Source: Pantoea sp. CCBC3-3-1 (GTDB lineage Bacteria > Pseudomonadota > Gammaproteobacteria > Enterobacterales > Enterobacteriaceae). Taken from it: a DNA stretch of 64,000 nt. This document shows, in pieces, positions 52,534-61,636 of the stretch (position 1 is the first letter of the stretch; each line of letters starts with the position of its first letter). The notes beneath the pieces are model-generated. The model was given only the letters and a program-made list of their open reading frames with translations. It was not told the origin of the DNA and did no database searches. The position numbers were made by a program, and so were the translations under genes. Location: NCBI RefSeq assembly GCF_007981265.1, contig NZ_CP034363.1, positions 2,914,001 to 2,978,000 of the forward strand. The letters run 5' to 3'.

Positions 52534-52911
52534 TTATTTATCGGCGACTAACTCGGCAATACAATCAATCTCCAGTGTGACTCCCCATAGCGCAATACAG
52601 ACCGTTGTCCTGGCGGGTGGCGCATGGCCAAGCAACTCAGCATAGACACGATTAAAGGTTTCCAACTGAGAAGAGTCGGTGAGATACCCGTTCACTTTAA
52701 TCACATGATCAAAGTCGGATCCGGCAGCGCGCAGATTAGCTTCAAGATTTAACAGGGTTTGTCTGACCTGACGCTCAAAATCTTCAGGTTGTTGCCCAGA
52801 ACTGTCTGTTGGAATCTGCCCGGCAGTAAAGACCAGATTGCCGCTGACAACGGCTTGTGAATAGGGGCCAACGGGAGCGGGAGCATCTGGGGCCGCCGAA
52901 ATACGCTTCAT
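52534..52911 (-). CDS. RidA/YjgF/UK114-family protein
   Basis: Small trimeric enamine/imine deaminase family protein, 125 residues. Seen: AAPDAPAPVGPYSQAVVSGN (about 5-24), FTAGQIPTDSSG (about 27-38), the catalytic Arg in ARTTVCIALWG (about 103), and the end LEIDCIAEL. RidA proteins speed up release of ammonia from reactive imines made by PLP enzymes. ATG 52911 has AAGGA eight bases upstream; the longer frame starting at 52950 is rejected. Convergent with the LysR gene (17 bp gap) and downstream of the MHS transporter gene on its strand. Confidence 0.88.
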   Translation of the reverse strand: MKRISAAPDAPAPVGPYSQAVVSGNLVFTAGQIPTDSSGQQPEDFERQVRQTLLNLEANLRAAGSDFDHVIKVNGYLTDSSQLETFNRVYAELLGHAPPARTTVCIALWGVTLEIDCIAELVADK

Positions 52912-52994
52912 ATTTTTTCCTTCAGCTGGCGGGCAAGTTCCCTCACCCACATTAAAAATGCAGCAGGTTCAAATGCCCTGAGCCTGCTGGTGAG

Positions 52995-54329
52995 TTACCG
53001 GAAAGGTGCCTGCACCTTTTTCAGATCGCGTTTGAATGTCTCAGACAGCAAAAGCAGAGCCAGCAGGGAAATCAGTGCCGAACCAATCAGGTACCAGGCG
53101 ACTGAGGATCCTTTACCCGTCCAGGATAACAGTGCGGTGGTAACAATTGGCGTGGTTGCACTGCCCAGCAAGCCGGAAAGCATGTACGCAACCGACAGGC
53201 CTGAATAGCGCACCCGGGTTCCGAACAGCTCAGCGAGAAAGGTCGCGATTGGACCATAATTGGCGGCAAAGGCTGTCATCAGCAGGCCGTAGCCCAGGAA
53301 GACCAGTGGCAGCGATTTGGTATCCATCAGCATAAACATCGGGATCGCTACCACCGCTTCGGCAACGATACCGGCGATGATGACGGGCTTACGCCCAATA
53401 CGATCGGACAGGGCACCAAATGCAGGCAGTAATACGATACAAAGTGCGCAGGAAACCAGCACAACTGACAGCATCTCCGTGCGGCTGAAACCTAAGGTCT
53501 GTGTGCCGTAAGTGAGGCCGAATGCCACGATGATATTGAACGAGGATCCTGTCGACATAGTAGCGACACCGCCGAGCAAAACCTGTTTCCAGTGCTTACG
53601 TGCAATTTCAAACAGGGGAACCCGCACCTGTGGTTCGCTTTCTTTTGTTTCTTTGAATACCGGCGTTTCATGGATATTGAGACGAATATACAAACCGATC
53701 GCAATCAGCAAAGCACTGGCCAGGAACGGAATACGCCAGCCCCAGTGCAGCAGATCTTCTGATGATAAGAATGCCGCAATGGCGAGGAACGCCAGATTGG
53801 CTAACAGCGTACCGACTGGCACCCCAATCTGCACCCATGAACCATATAAACCTCGTTTGGTTTTGGGAGCGTGTTCAACTGCCATCAATACTGCGCCCCC
53901 CCACTCGCCACCCAATGCCAGCCCCTGGATCAGACGCAGCGTCAGTAGCGAGATGGGCGCCCAGATACCAATCGATGCATAGTCAGGCAACAGACCGATG
54001 GCAAAAGTTGACAGGCCCATCGCCAGAAGTGAAATCAGCAGCATGGATTTACGGCCAAGCCTGTCGCCAAAATGACCGAACAATGCCGCACCAAAAATAC
54101 GTGCACCATATGCAGAGGCAAATGTGCCAAACGCCAGCAGCGTCCCAATTAACTCATCGAATGACGGGAAGAAAATCTTATTAAAGACCAATGCAGATGC
54201 TGTGGCGAAAATAAATAAGTCATACCACTCAACCGTTGTTCCAATAACACTGGCAACGGCAACCTTACGCATATTCACTTCAGGGGGTGCATCTGGCAAC
54301 GCAGTATCAAAATCTACTGAGCTCGTCAT
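52995..54329 (-). CDS. MFS transporter, metabolite:H+ symporter (MHS) family
   Basis: Inner-membrane carrier of 444 residues in the ShiA/YhjE/ProP branch. Seen: ASVIGTTVEWYDLFIFATAS in helix 1, GHFGDRLGRKSML between helices 2 and 3, LALGGEWGGAVLMAVEHAP in helix 4 and 5 region, and LSDRIGRKPVI between helices 8 and 9, all MHS hallmarks. Substrates of this branch are organic acids, betaines or other small polar metabolites. ATG 54329 follows GGAGAGACAAGTT. It lies 53 bp downstream of the RraA-like gene and is probably in the same transcript. Confidence 0.88.
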   Translation of the reverse strand: MTSSVDFDTALPDAPPEVNMRKVAVASVIGTTVEWYDLFIFATASALVFNKIFFPSFDELIGTLLAFGTFASAYGARIFGAALFGHFGDRLGRKSMLLISLLAMGLSTFAIGLLPDYASIGIWAPISLLTLRLIQGLALGGEWGGAVLMAVEHAPKTKRGLYGSWVQIGVPVGTLLANLAFLAIAAFLSSEDLLHWGWRIPFLASALLIAIGLYIRLNIHETPVFKETKESEPQVRVPLFEIARKHWKQVLLGGVATMSTGSSFNIIVAFGLTYGTQTLGFSRTEMLSVVLVSCALCIVLLPAFGALSDRIGRKPVIIAGIVAEAVVAIPMFMLMDTKSLPLVFLGYGLLMTAFAANYGPIATFLAELFGTRVRYSGLSVAYMLSGLLGSATTPIVTTALLSWTGKGSSVAWYLIGSALISLLALLLLSETFKRDLKKVQAPFR

Positions 54330-54382
54330 AACTTGTCTCTCCAAAGGTTAGATTACGCGAGAATATTTACCTGGATATGTAG

Positions 54383-54994
54383 TCAGAGGCCATAAATATC
54401 AGCCAAACTTATTCCTTGTTTTAGTTTTTCTATTATTAACGGCTCTTGCCTCTGAATCTCTAACGCCTGATCCAGCAGGCTGGCCATTTCCTCTTTTGGA
54501 ATTGCAAGCACACCATTTTCATCGGCTAAAATGATGTCACCGGGATTAACCACCACACCCGCACAGGTTACTTTTTTATTAGCTGCTCCACCTGTTTTTC
54601 CCCGTTTAGTGGTTAAAGGGGAGCGCCCTTTGCACCAGACAGGAAATTTCGCAGAAATAATGGCCGAAATATCGGTGATGTAACCATCCAGAATAACGGC
54701 GGCAATACCGGCCTGCTGTGCCGCCACCGTCATAACGGCTCCCCAGCACGCATGATGATTATCATTAAGACGTTCGATAACCAGCACATCACCTCTGCGG
54801 GCTTCCTGTAATGCGAATGGCAAACTGTAGCCGTCATCTTCCGGCAGCGAGACCGTCAGCGCAAGCCCGCAGATACGGACATTTGGCAATATGCATTGCA
54901 GCTGAGGAGACATAAAACCATGACTGACCATGTGTCCGATAGTTGCTGTTTCCACGCTAAGTAATGCTGTCAGCAAATCATCCTCAGAACTCAT
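54383..54994 (-). CDS. RraA-like/HMG-aldolase family protein
   Basis: Protein of 203 residues in the RraA/DlpA fold family, which includes 4-hydroxy-4-methyl-2-oxoglutarate aldolases and oxaloacetate decarboxylases. Seen: LVIERLNDNHHACWGAVMTV (about 70-89), GYITDISAI (about 105) and FPVWCKGRSPLTTKRG (about 117-132); the Asp after the G-x-x-R region and the loop GDIILADENGVLAIP (about 154-168) are family features. It overlaps the ThDP enzyme gene by four bases, so the two are made together and probably act in one route. It could cleave a hydroxy-oxo acid or decarboxylate an oxo acid. Confidence 0.8.
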   Translation of the reverse strand: MSSEDDLLTALLSVETATIGHMVSHGFMSPQLQCILPNVRICGLALTVSLPEDDGYSLPFALQEARRGDVLVIERLNDNHHACWGAVMTVAAQQAGIAAVILDGYITDISAIISAKFPVWCKGRSPLTTKRGKTGGAANKKVTCAGVVVNPGDIILADENGVLAIPKEEMASLLDQALEIQRQEPLIIEKLKQGISLADIYGL

Positions 54995-56694
54995 TGCGCG
55001 CGACCTTCCAGCGCCTTGCGCTGAATATCGCTGAGCAACATACCCGGTGAGATCCCGTTGCTGTCATAGCGCAACTCCAGAATGGCAGGACGTTTTTTTT
55101 CTTCCGCGAACAGTAATGCTTCCCGGAACGCTGCTTCAAAATCCTCAGTACGATCGATGACCCTGCCAAAGCCTTCATAGGCATCTGCGAGACGTGCAAA
55201 TTGTGGGTTAGTAAATATCAGAGCGGTCTCACGCCCGGGAAAATCACGCTCCTGATGCGCCCGGATTGTGCCCCACATGCCGTTATTGAACACCAGCACC
55301 ACAATTCCTACGTCATACTGCAGGGCCACACCCAGCTCCTGCATATTCATCTGGAAGCAACCATCGCCGGCGAAACAGATCGAGGGTTGGTCCGGGTTTT
55401 CCAGCTTGTAGGATACTGCCGCTGGCAGACCGTACCCCATTGACCCCACTGTCGGAGCCAGTGAACTGCCACGCCCACTAAACGGGATATAGCGATGCGG
55501 ATAGAGCGCATAATTGCCTGCTCCGACGGTGATACACCCCCGGCCTTCCAGCACACGTCCTACCGTTTCCGCGACCCGATCCAGACTCAGTTCTCCCGGA
55601 GATGGCAAAGGTTTAAGTGTATTAAGCCAGGCTTCACGGGCGCGACAACGCAGCTCAGCCCAGAGCGGTACTGAAGCAGGTTTCAGATTGCTTAACGACG
55701 CCGCAAAGCCATTTACACTGGCATTGATGGCTAAATCAGGTCGATAAACCCGCCCCAGCTCTTCCGGATCCGGGTACACGTGGATGAGTTTTTGCTGAGG
55801 TTTTGGCGAGGAAATCCAGCTGTAGCCTTCGCTGGTGGCTTCACCTATTCGGGTACCCACCGCAATAATCAGGTCACTGGATACCAGCGTCTGGCGCAAT
55901 TCATCATGCATCGCAAAACCAACATGGCCGACAAACTGTTGATCGTGCTGGTCATAACATTCCAGGCGACGCCATGCGACACCGACGGGCAAATCAAATC
56001 GGGACGCAAAAGCGCTGATTTGCTGTTGTGCTTCTTCAGTCCATCCACTTCCCCCCACCAGCAGGAAGGGACACTTCGCCTGTTCAAGATGAGTGGCGAG
56101 CTGAGACAGTGATTCTGCACCCGGCCAGGTTTCCAGACGCGTTCGCGCCGGAACAACAGGTACATCGGACTCGCCCCACAAGACATCTTCAGGCAGAGCT
56201 AACACGACGGGGCCAGGCCGCCCGCTTGTTGCGATGGCATAAGCACGGGCGACGTATTCCGGAATTCTGTCAGTCCTGTCAATCTGAGCCACCCATTTGG
56301 CCATCTGACCAAACATGCGGCGGTAGTCAATTTCCTGAAATGCCTCACGCTCAATAAAATCATTACCTACCTGTCCGACGAATAAAATCATCGGGGTCGA
56401 GTCCTGATATGCGGTGTGTACCCCGATTGAAGCGTTTGTTGCACCAGGACCTCGGGTCACCATGCAAATGCCGGGTTCACCGGTCATTTTCCCGTAGGCT
56501 TCAGCCATGTATGCCGCACCACTCTCCTGGCGACAGACAATCGGTTGTATTAGATCACTGTGGTCATTAAACGCATCAATACAGGGAAGGAAACTTTCAC
56601 CAGGGACAAGAAATACTCTCCTCGCGCCCTGTTCTCGCAGTTGCTCTAAGACAATCTGACCGCCATTTCGGGAAACGACTGCTGACACCATCAT
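54991..56694 (-). CDS. Thiamine-diphosphate-dependent enzyme (acetolactate synthase-like)
   Basis: ThDP enzyme of 567 residues with the three-domain layout of acetolactate synthase and oxo-acid decarboxylases. The catalytic Glu lies in CRQESGAAYMAEAYGK (about 54-69). The ThDP motif starts at GDGCFQMNMQELG (about 451) and ends in VLVFNNGMWG (about 476-485). It is not obviously a biosynthetic ALS: no small-subunit gene is adjacent. Alternatives are a 2-oxo acid decarboxylase (for example on a keto-guanidino acid), a benzaldehyde-lyase-type carboligase or sulfoacetaldehyde-type enzyme. ATG 56694 follows CCGGAGTGAAGA. First in an operon with RraA-like, MHS carrier and RidA genes. Confidence 0.85.
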   Translation of the reverse strand: MMVSAVVSRNGGQIVLEQLREQGARRVFLVPGESFLPCIDAFNDHSDLIQPIVCRQESGAAYMAEAYGKMTGEPGICMVTRGPGATNASIGVHTAYQDSTPMILFVGQVGNDFIEREAFQEIDYRRMFGQMAKWVAQIDRTDRIPEYVARAYAIATSGRPGPVVLALPEDVLWGESDVPVVPARTRLETWPGAESLSQLATHLEQAKCPFLLVGGSGWTEEAQQQISAFASRFDLPVGVAWRRLECYDQHDQQFVGHVGFAMHDELRQTLVSSDLIIAVGTRIGEATSEGYSWISSPKPQQKLIHVYPDPEELGRVYRPDLAINASVNGFAASLSNLKPASVPLWAELRCRAREAWLNTLKPLPSPGELSLDRVAETVGRVLEGRGCITVGAGNYALYPHRYIPFSGRGSSLAPTVGSMGYGLPAAVSYKLENPDQPSICFAGDGCFQMNMQELGVALQYDVGIVVLVFNNGMWGTIRAHQERDFPGRETALIFTNPQFARLADAYEGFGRVIDRTEDFEAAFREALLFAEEKKRPAILELRYDSNGISPGMLLSDIQRKALEGRAQ

Positions 56695-56870
56695 TCTTCA
56701 CTCCGGAAATAATTAAAAAATAACGCGGAAATATCAAATAATAGTGCTTTGAATTAAATATCCAGCGTTGTATTTGACAATAAATTTACGCCTGAGGGGT
56801 AAATAGTCAACTTTAAGGTTTTAATAGCAGCTATAAATTCAATTAATATGCAAAGGCATTTATTTTCACC

Positions 56871-56923
56871 AGTGCAGTGCATTAAATTATCTCGCAGCAC
56901 CAAATAAGTGCAGCCAGTGCACT
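56871..56923. promoter_or_regulatory. GTGCA repeat array, candidate operator
   Basis: AGTGCAGTGCAT (56871-56882) is followed by the inverted repeat AGTGCA-GCCAG-TGCACT (56907-56923). It lies about 180-230 bp upstream of the ThDP enzyme start (56694). Candidate binding site for the LysR or MocR protein of this locus. Confidence 0.4.
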
Positions 56924-57057
56924 ATTATCAAGCTAATATAAAATCAAAACCTTAGAATATAAAAAATGAGCGATACCGGACTCATGGCAATCTTTAAATT
57001 AACGATACTGAAGAAAGGAATGGCAGGATGGATATCTTCCCGGCATAGCGATAAATA

Positions 57058-57089
57058 GGGGAGAACAGAAAATAACGCTCTGCTCTCCC
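57058..57089 (-). terminator. Hairpin terminator of the ABC-hydrolase operon
   Basis: GGGGAGAACAG (57058-57068) pairs with CTGCTCTCCC (57080-57089), with one G-U pair and an A/T-rich 11-base loop. On the minus strand it follows the hydrolase stop (57100) at ten bases. The T tract is weak. Confidence 0.5.
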
Positions 57090-57099
57090 GCTTAGCTAA

Positions 57100-58365
57100 T
57101 TACATGCCCGCACGAGCAGTGACCGCTTTGAATAAGACGTTGGCACCCTGCTCCGCATGTTCCGGTTCGATGCTTTCAGACTCATTGTGGCTGATACCGT
57201 CAGCGCATGGGATAAAGATCATCGTTGTCGGACAGTGTTTGGCAATATGAATCGCATCATGCCCGGCCCCACTGATCATGCGTTGATGGGTATAACCAGA
57301 TGCTGTGGCCGCCTCGTTAACCAGTGCGACGCAGCTTTCATCAAAGGGCGTGGCAGCACTCAACCAATGCTGCTTAACGGATACCTGTACACCGCGTCTT
57401 TCGGCAACCGAAGCCAGACTCTGGCGGCAGGCCTGGTCAAATTGCGCCAGTACAGCGTCATCCGGATGGCGCAAATCCACAGTGAAGACAACATTTCCCG
57501 GAATCGTATTACGCGAGGCGGAAGAAATAGTGAGTTCACCGATCGTCAATAAGCCCTCAGGGGCAAAGCTTTTTGCAACGTCTTCCAGTGCAGCAGCCAT
57601 TGATGCCACGGCTAAAAAGGCGTCAGTCCGGTTTTGCATCGGCGTGGTCCCGGCATGCGCCGAGTTACCTGTTACGGTAACATCCAGCCAGCTGATTGCC
57701 TGTCCTCCCGTCACGACACCAATGACCAGGTCCCGTTCCTCAAGCACCGGCCCCTGCTCAATATGTGCTTCAAAATAAGCGTTAAAGGCACGTCCCAGCG
57801 GGCTATCGCCTGTCCAGCGCTCTTTTTCCAGCGAAGCGGCAACGCTGATACCTGACGCATCTAAGCGGGCCAGTGCATCTTCGAGTGGCATAATCCCGGC
57901 AAAAACGGCTGACCCCATCATGGCGGGTGTAAACCGGGCACCTTCTTCATTGGTCCATACCGCAATTTCAATGCTGCGTTTGGGTTGCAGACCGGCATCG
58001 TGCAGTGTGCGGATCACTTCCAGGGCGGCAAGTACCCCATAAACCCCATCAAACCGCCCGCCCTTCGGCTGTGTGTCCAGGTGGCTCCCCATGACGACCG
58101 GGTCAAGTTCAGGATGGGTCCCTACCAGACGGCAAAACAGATTTCCTATCGCATCGGAAGTGACGGACATTCCCAGCAACTGGCAATCCGCGATGAATTT
58201 CCTGCGCCCCTTACTGTCCTCAGCAGACAGCGCCAGTCGGCTATTTCCACCTTTATCGGTTGAGCCAATAGCCGCCATTTCCATCAGGTTGTGCCATAAA
58301 CGCGCACCATTGATGGTGAGGCTGCTTGCGGCACTCGAATCTGTAGGGTTCTGATTAAGTTTCAT
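57100..58365 (-). CDS. M20-family carbamoylase/allantoate amidohydrolase-like hydrolase
   Basis: Zinc-dependent amidohydrolase of 421 residues (peptidase M20 group: N-carbamoyl-L-amino acid hydrolase, beta-ureidopropionase, allantoate amidohydrolase). Metal ligands: His in MGSHLDTQPKGGRFDGVYG (about 93-111) with the catalytic Asp, Glu-Glu in WTNEEGARF (about 133-141), His in IEQGP region (EAHIEQGP, about 199) and a final His in SHNESE (about 393). The dimerisation motif GNSAHAGTTPM is at about 234-244. It would cut a carbamoyl or ureido group from a substrate brought in by the ABC importer. Follows the aldehyde dehydrogenase gene by 14 bp. Confidence 0.87.
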   Translation of the reverse strand: MKLNQNPTDSSAASSLTINGARLWHNLMEMAAIGSTDKGGNSRLALSAEDSKGRRKFIADCQLLGMSVTSDAIGNLFCRLVGTHPELDPVVMGSHLDTQPKGGRFDGVYGVLAALEVIRTLHDAGLQPKRSIEIAVWTNEEGARFTPAMMGSAVFAGIMPLEDALARLDASGISVAASLEKERWTGDSPLGRAFNAYFEAHIEQGPVLEERDLVIGVVTGGQAISWLDVTVTGNSAHAGTTPMQNRTDAFLAVASMAAALEDVAKSFAPEGLLTIGELTISSASRNTIPGNVVFTVDLRHPDDAVLAQFDQACRQSLASVAERRGVQVSVKQHWLSAATPFDESCVALVNEAATASGYTHQRMISGAGHDAIHIAKHCPTTMIFIPCADGISHNESESIEPEHAEQGANVLFKAVTARAGM

Positions 58366-58379
58366 TTCTGCATCCTTGC

Positions 58380-59888
58380 TTAAAGTGCCACACCGACCGA
58401 ACGCAGTTCGGTATACAGCTCAATCGCTTCCCACCCCATTTCCCGGCCCCAGCCAGACTGTTTAAAGCCGCCAAAAGGCAAAGCAGGATCAATGACATGA
58501 TGCGTATTAATGCCGATGGTTCCGGCTTTCAGGCGTTTTGCGACGCGATGGGCACGGCTAATATCACGTGTGAATATGCTCGCCGCCAGGCCATAAATTG
58601 AGTTGTTAGCTTGAATGACAACATTCTCTTCCTGCTCATCGGTAAAGCGGATCACACACAATACCGGGCCAAAGATCTCTTCCTGAACAACACGCATCTG
58701 ATTGTGGGTATGGTCCAGGATTGTCGGCTCGACATAAAAACCGGCCCCATTCCAGCTACTGCCTCCGGTTAATACGGTCGCTCCCTCTTCAATACCTGAT
58801 GCGATGTACTCACAGACGCGCTTCTGTTGTTCTTCGGAAACAAGCGGTCCCATTTGTGTGTCCGGATTCAGTCCCGGCCCCATTTTTAAGGCGCAGGCGT
58901 GACTGACAAGTCCTTCCAGCACCCGATCGGCCACATCGTTATGCAGATAGAGGCGGGTACCGGCCGTACATGTCTGACCCATGTTGTAAAAAATACCTGA
59001 AGCGATAGCGGATACGGCTTTCTCAATATCGGCATCACCATAAACGATCATCGGGGATTTACCGCCCAGCTCCAGGGAGACTTTCTTCAGGTTAGTGCCT
59101 GCAGCAGCAAGGATTTTTTTACCCACTTCCGTTGAACCTGTGAAGGCGATTTTATCCACATCGGGGTGTTCAGCCAGCGCGGCTCCGGCTGTTTCACCAT
59201 ATCCGGTCACAACGTTGATTACGCCAGGCGGAAAGCCCGCTTCCGCCACCAGCTCGGCCAGACGCAGTGCAGTCAACGGGGTCTGTTCAGCCGGTTTCAA
59301 AACAATCGTACAGCCTGCTGCCAGCGCGGGGGCGACTTTCCATACCGCCATCATCAGGGAAAAATTCCAGGGAACGATCTGACCACACACCCCGACAGGG
59401 GTTCTCAGGGTATAGGCATGAAAAGGTGCACCTGATGACAATGGGATAGTCTGACCATTGATCTTGGTGCTCCATCCCGCCATGTAACGCAGCAATTCAT
59501 AACTGAAAGCCACATCCCCCCAGCGCGCATCGTTAAAAGGTTTACCGTTATCCAGCGCCTCAATCTGGGCCAGTTCATCAGCATGCTCTTCCACCAGATC
59601 ACCCAAGCGCCACAGCAATTTGCCTCGCGCAGAAGGCGACATGTCTGCCCATTCGCCATGCTCAAAGGCATTCCGCGCAGCGGATACCGCACGATCAATA
59701 TCCGCACTCTCACCCGCCGGGACGGAGGTGAAGCTACGGCCATTGGCTGGGTTGATGACCTCTATTGTGCCTCCCGCTACTGCGCTGACCCATTCGTTGT
59801 TAATAAACAGCTTATGTTCTTTGTTAACGAATACGGCAGCTGCCGGGCTGAGTAAATCCAATGAATCAGTCATGTTCTCTACGCTCAT
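58380..59888 (-). CDS. NAD(P)-dependent aldehyde dehydrogenase
   Basis: Aldehyde dehydrogenase of 502 residues in the PuuC/BetB-like group. Seen: VPWNFSLMMAVWKVAPALAA (about 174-193), cofactor motif FTGSTEVGKKI (about 249-259), catalytic Glu in LELGGKSPMI (about 271-280), catalytic Cys in NMGQTCTAGTRLY (about 304-316), and EEIFGPVLCV (about 402). It oxidises an aliphatic or amino aldehyde to the acid. ATG 59888 overlaps the ABM gene by four bases, so they are coupled. In this locus it would fit between an amine or decarboxylation product and GabT chemistry, but the order of steps is not known. Confidence 0.92.
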   Translation of the reverse strand: MSVENMTDSLDLLSPAAAVFVNKEHKLFINNEWVSAVAGGTIEVINPANGRSFTSVPAGESADIDRAVSAARNAFEHGEWADMSPSARGKLLWRLGDLVEEHADELAQIEALDNGKPFNDARWGDVAFSYELLRYMAGWSTKINGQTIPLSSGAPFHAYTLRTPVGVCGQIVPWNFSLMMAVWKVAPALAAGCTIVLKPAEQTPLTALRLAELVAEAGFPPGVINVVTGYGETAGAALAEHPDVDKIAFTGSTEVGKKILAAAGTNLKKVSLELGGKSPMIVYGDADIEKAVSAIASGIFYNMGQTCTAGTRLYLHNDVADRVLEGLVSHACALKMGPGLNPDTQMGPLVSEEQQKRVCEYIASGIEEGATVLTGGSSWNGAGFYVEPTILDHTHNQMRVVQEEIFGPVLCVIRFTDEQEENVVIQANNSIYGLAASIFTRDISRAHRVAKRLKAGTIGINTHHVIDPALPFGGFKQSGWGREMGWEAIELYTELRSVGVAL

Positions 59889-60181
59889 TTCGTCGATACC
59901 TCATTTGCCGTAACCAGAATGACGTCAGCCGCCAGAATCGGTTTGGCTATGTCAAAAAAACGCGCCACTACAGCGGAATTGTTATGTATATCCATTGCGC
60001 CTGCATCGGTGAAGCGCTCGTAGGTGGTGAATACACAGGGATTGCTGCTGTCCTGTGAGATGTAAAATCCCTGTGTGCCAGGTTCGTTTTCCCTGACGTG
60101 AGCCGCAACTTCCAGCAACGCATCGGCCATTACCCGCTCATAACCTGCCTTCACTGTGATTACCGCAGTGATACTTATCAT
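59885..60181 (-). CDS. Antibiotic-biosynthesis-monooxygenase (ABM) family protein
   Basis: Small ferredoxin-like-fold protein of 98 residues: ITAVITVKAGYERVMADALLEV (about 4-25), GTQGFYISQDSSNPCVFTTYERF (split across 35-57) and VARFFDIAKPIL (about 72-83). ABM proteins act as cofactorless oxygenases or as small binding partners. Located between the ABC ATPase and the aldehyde dehydrogenase genes with overlap to the latter, so it probably handles a reactive intermediate such as an aldehyde. Reaction unknown. Confidence 0.8.
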   Translation of the reverse strand: MISITAVITVKAGYERVMADALLEVAAHVRENEPGTQGFYISQDSSNPCVFTTYERFTDAGAMDIHNNSAVVARFFDIAKPILAADVILVTANEVSTK

Positions 60182-60201
60182 GTCGAACTCCTGTTTGGGA
60201 T

Positions 60202-60933
60202 TCAGGCACCGAGCCCGTTAAATTCAGCAACCCAGTTGCTGTCCGAAAGAACGGCGGGATCAATGGGATCCCCCATTTCACCACGGCGTAACAGAAAGAC
60301 CCGTTCCGCCAGCTGGCTGATAAACGTCAGATCCTGTTCAACCAAAATGATGGAGAGGCCATTACGCCCGGCCAGTTTTTGTAACGTCTCAGTAATTTCG
60401 TCACAGATAGAGGGTTGGATGCCTTCGGTAGGCTCATCCAGCAGGATCAGTTGTGGTTCACTGCACAGACAGCGCCCCAAGGCCAGAATCTGTTGCTCTC
60501 CACCACTCAGCACACCACCCGCACGGGGCAGGATGGGTTTCAGCCGAGGGAGATCCTCAATAACCTCTTCAATTTTCTGACGTGCAGCATGAGCCGGGAG
60601 ATGTATCGCCCCCATTTGCAGATTCTCAGTGACACTGAGTGCAGGGAAAATTTGTCGTCCCTGCGGCACAATACTGATGCCCATACGCGCCCGGCTTTCA
60701 GGGCGAAGCCGGGTGATATCCAGTCCGGTAAAATGAATGCTCCCACTGCTGGCCGGAAGGTGACCCATGATGGTTTTCAACAGCGTGGTTTTCCCCATGC
60801 CGTTATGTCCCAGAACCCCCACCAGCTCGCCGTTATAAAGGGTAAAATCAACATCAAACAGCACGGGAATGGACCCGTAGCCGGCATGCAGTTTCTGCAC
60901 CTTAAGCAACTCAGGCCGCATGAGATTTGCCAA
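60202..60933 (-). CDS. ABC transporter ATPase, LivF/UrtE-like
   Basis: ATP-binding subunit of a branched-chain amino acid/urea/amide-type importer, 243 residues. Walker A is GHNGMGKTT (about 41-49), the ABC signature LSGGEQQ (about 142-148, VLSGGEQQILALGRCL) and Walker B LILLDEPTEGIQPS (about 162-175), ending with the H-loop-like IILVEQDL. The start is TTG 60933, spaced six bases from GGAGG; the ATG at 60921 is too far from it. It overlaps the livG-like gene by 23 bp. Confidence 0.9.
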   Translation of the reverse strand: MANLMRPELLKVQKLHAGYGSIPVLFDVDFTLYNGELVGVLGHNGMGKTTLLKTIMGHLPASSGSIHFTGLDITRLRPESRARMGISIVPQGRQIFPALSVTENLQMGAIHLPAHAARQKIEEVIEDLPRLKPILPRAGGVLSGGEQQILALGRCLCSEPQLILLDEPTEGIQPSICDEITETLQKLAGRNGLSIILVEQDLTFISQLAERVFLLRRGEMGDPIDPAVLSDSNWVAEFNGLGA

Positions 60934-61636
60934 GATAGACCTCCCGTACCCGCTGGTTGCTCATAATTCCCTCGACGTTATCCTCGGCGAGAATTTTCCC
61001 CTGATGGAAGACGGTGACTGTCTTCCCAATCTGGCGGATAAAATTCATGTCGTGCTCGACAACAACCAGCGCATGACGCTGGTTTATCTCCTGAATGATT
61101 TCAGCCAGGCGGTTAACTTCTTCACCTGTCATCCCCGCAGCGGGTTCATCCAGCAGGATCAGCGGCGGGTCGCTGGCAATGACCATCGCCAGTTCCACCA
61201 GCTGGCGCTGACCGTGAGCCAGTTTGTCCACGATCTTATTGGCGAGGGAAGTGATCCCCACCCGCTCCATCGCTTCCTCCACCTTTTCATTACGTCCAGC
61301 GGGACGGGCAATATCGCGCAGACCCAGCCAGACATTTTCCCGGGCAGATAAGCCTTCAAAGAGGTGGGGAATCTGCGTCTTGATGCCAATTCCCTGTCGG
61401 GCAATCTGGAAACGCTCAGATCCCACCATCGGTTTCCCGTTGAATACAATACTGCCGCTGGTGGGGCGCTGGACACCGGTCAGGCAACGGAAAAAGGTCG
61501 TTTTCCCGGCACCGTTCGAGCCGATCAGGCAGCGTAGTTCGCCACGACGTAACGTGAAGTCGATGTTATTCAGTGCCCTGACGCCACCAAACTGCACACT
61601 GACGCCCGTTGCCTGTAACAGAATTGGATTGTTCAT
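60911..61636 (-). CDS. ABC transporter ATPase, LivG/UrtD-like
   Basis: Second ATP-binding subunit, 241 residues. Walker A GSNGAGKTTFF (about 38-48), signature LAHGQRQLVELAMVIA (about 138-153, LSGGQ replaced by LAHGQ as is common in LivG/UrtD), Walker B LILLDEPAAGMTGEE (about 158-172) and VVEHDMNFI (about 190). It pairs with LivF and sits on the two permeases. Four-base overlap with the livM-like gene. Confidence 0.9.
   Translation of the reverse strand: MNNPILLQATGVSVQFGGVRALNNIDFTLRRGELRCLIGSNGAGKTTFFRCLTGVQRPTSGSIVFNGKPMVGSERFQIARQGIGIKTQIPHLFEGLSARENVWLGLRDIARPAGRNEKVEEAMERVGITSLANKIVDKLAHGQRQLVELAMVIASDPPLILLDEPAAGMTGEEVNRLAEIIQEINQRHALVVVEHDMNFIRQIGKTVTVFHQGKILAEDNVEGIMSNQRVREVYLGKSHAA

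Larger units (their letters stand above)
56695..57099. promoter_or_regulatory. AT-rich promoter region with GTGCA repeats
   Basis: 405 bp without a gene. It is the promoter region of the ThDP operon and the 3' flank of the hydrolase gene. It contains repeated GTGCA motifs at 56871-56923 and a terminator-like hairpin at 57058-57089. Composition is clearly more AT-rich than the genes around it. Confidence 0.5.

Noticed and set aside
53512..54184. Plus-strand frames of 156 and 140 codons opposite the MHS transporter gene
   Set aside because: Shadow frames of a gene with clear MHS motifs; no ribosome binding site or recognisable protein.
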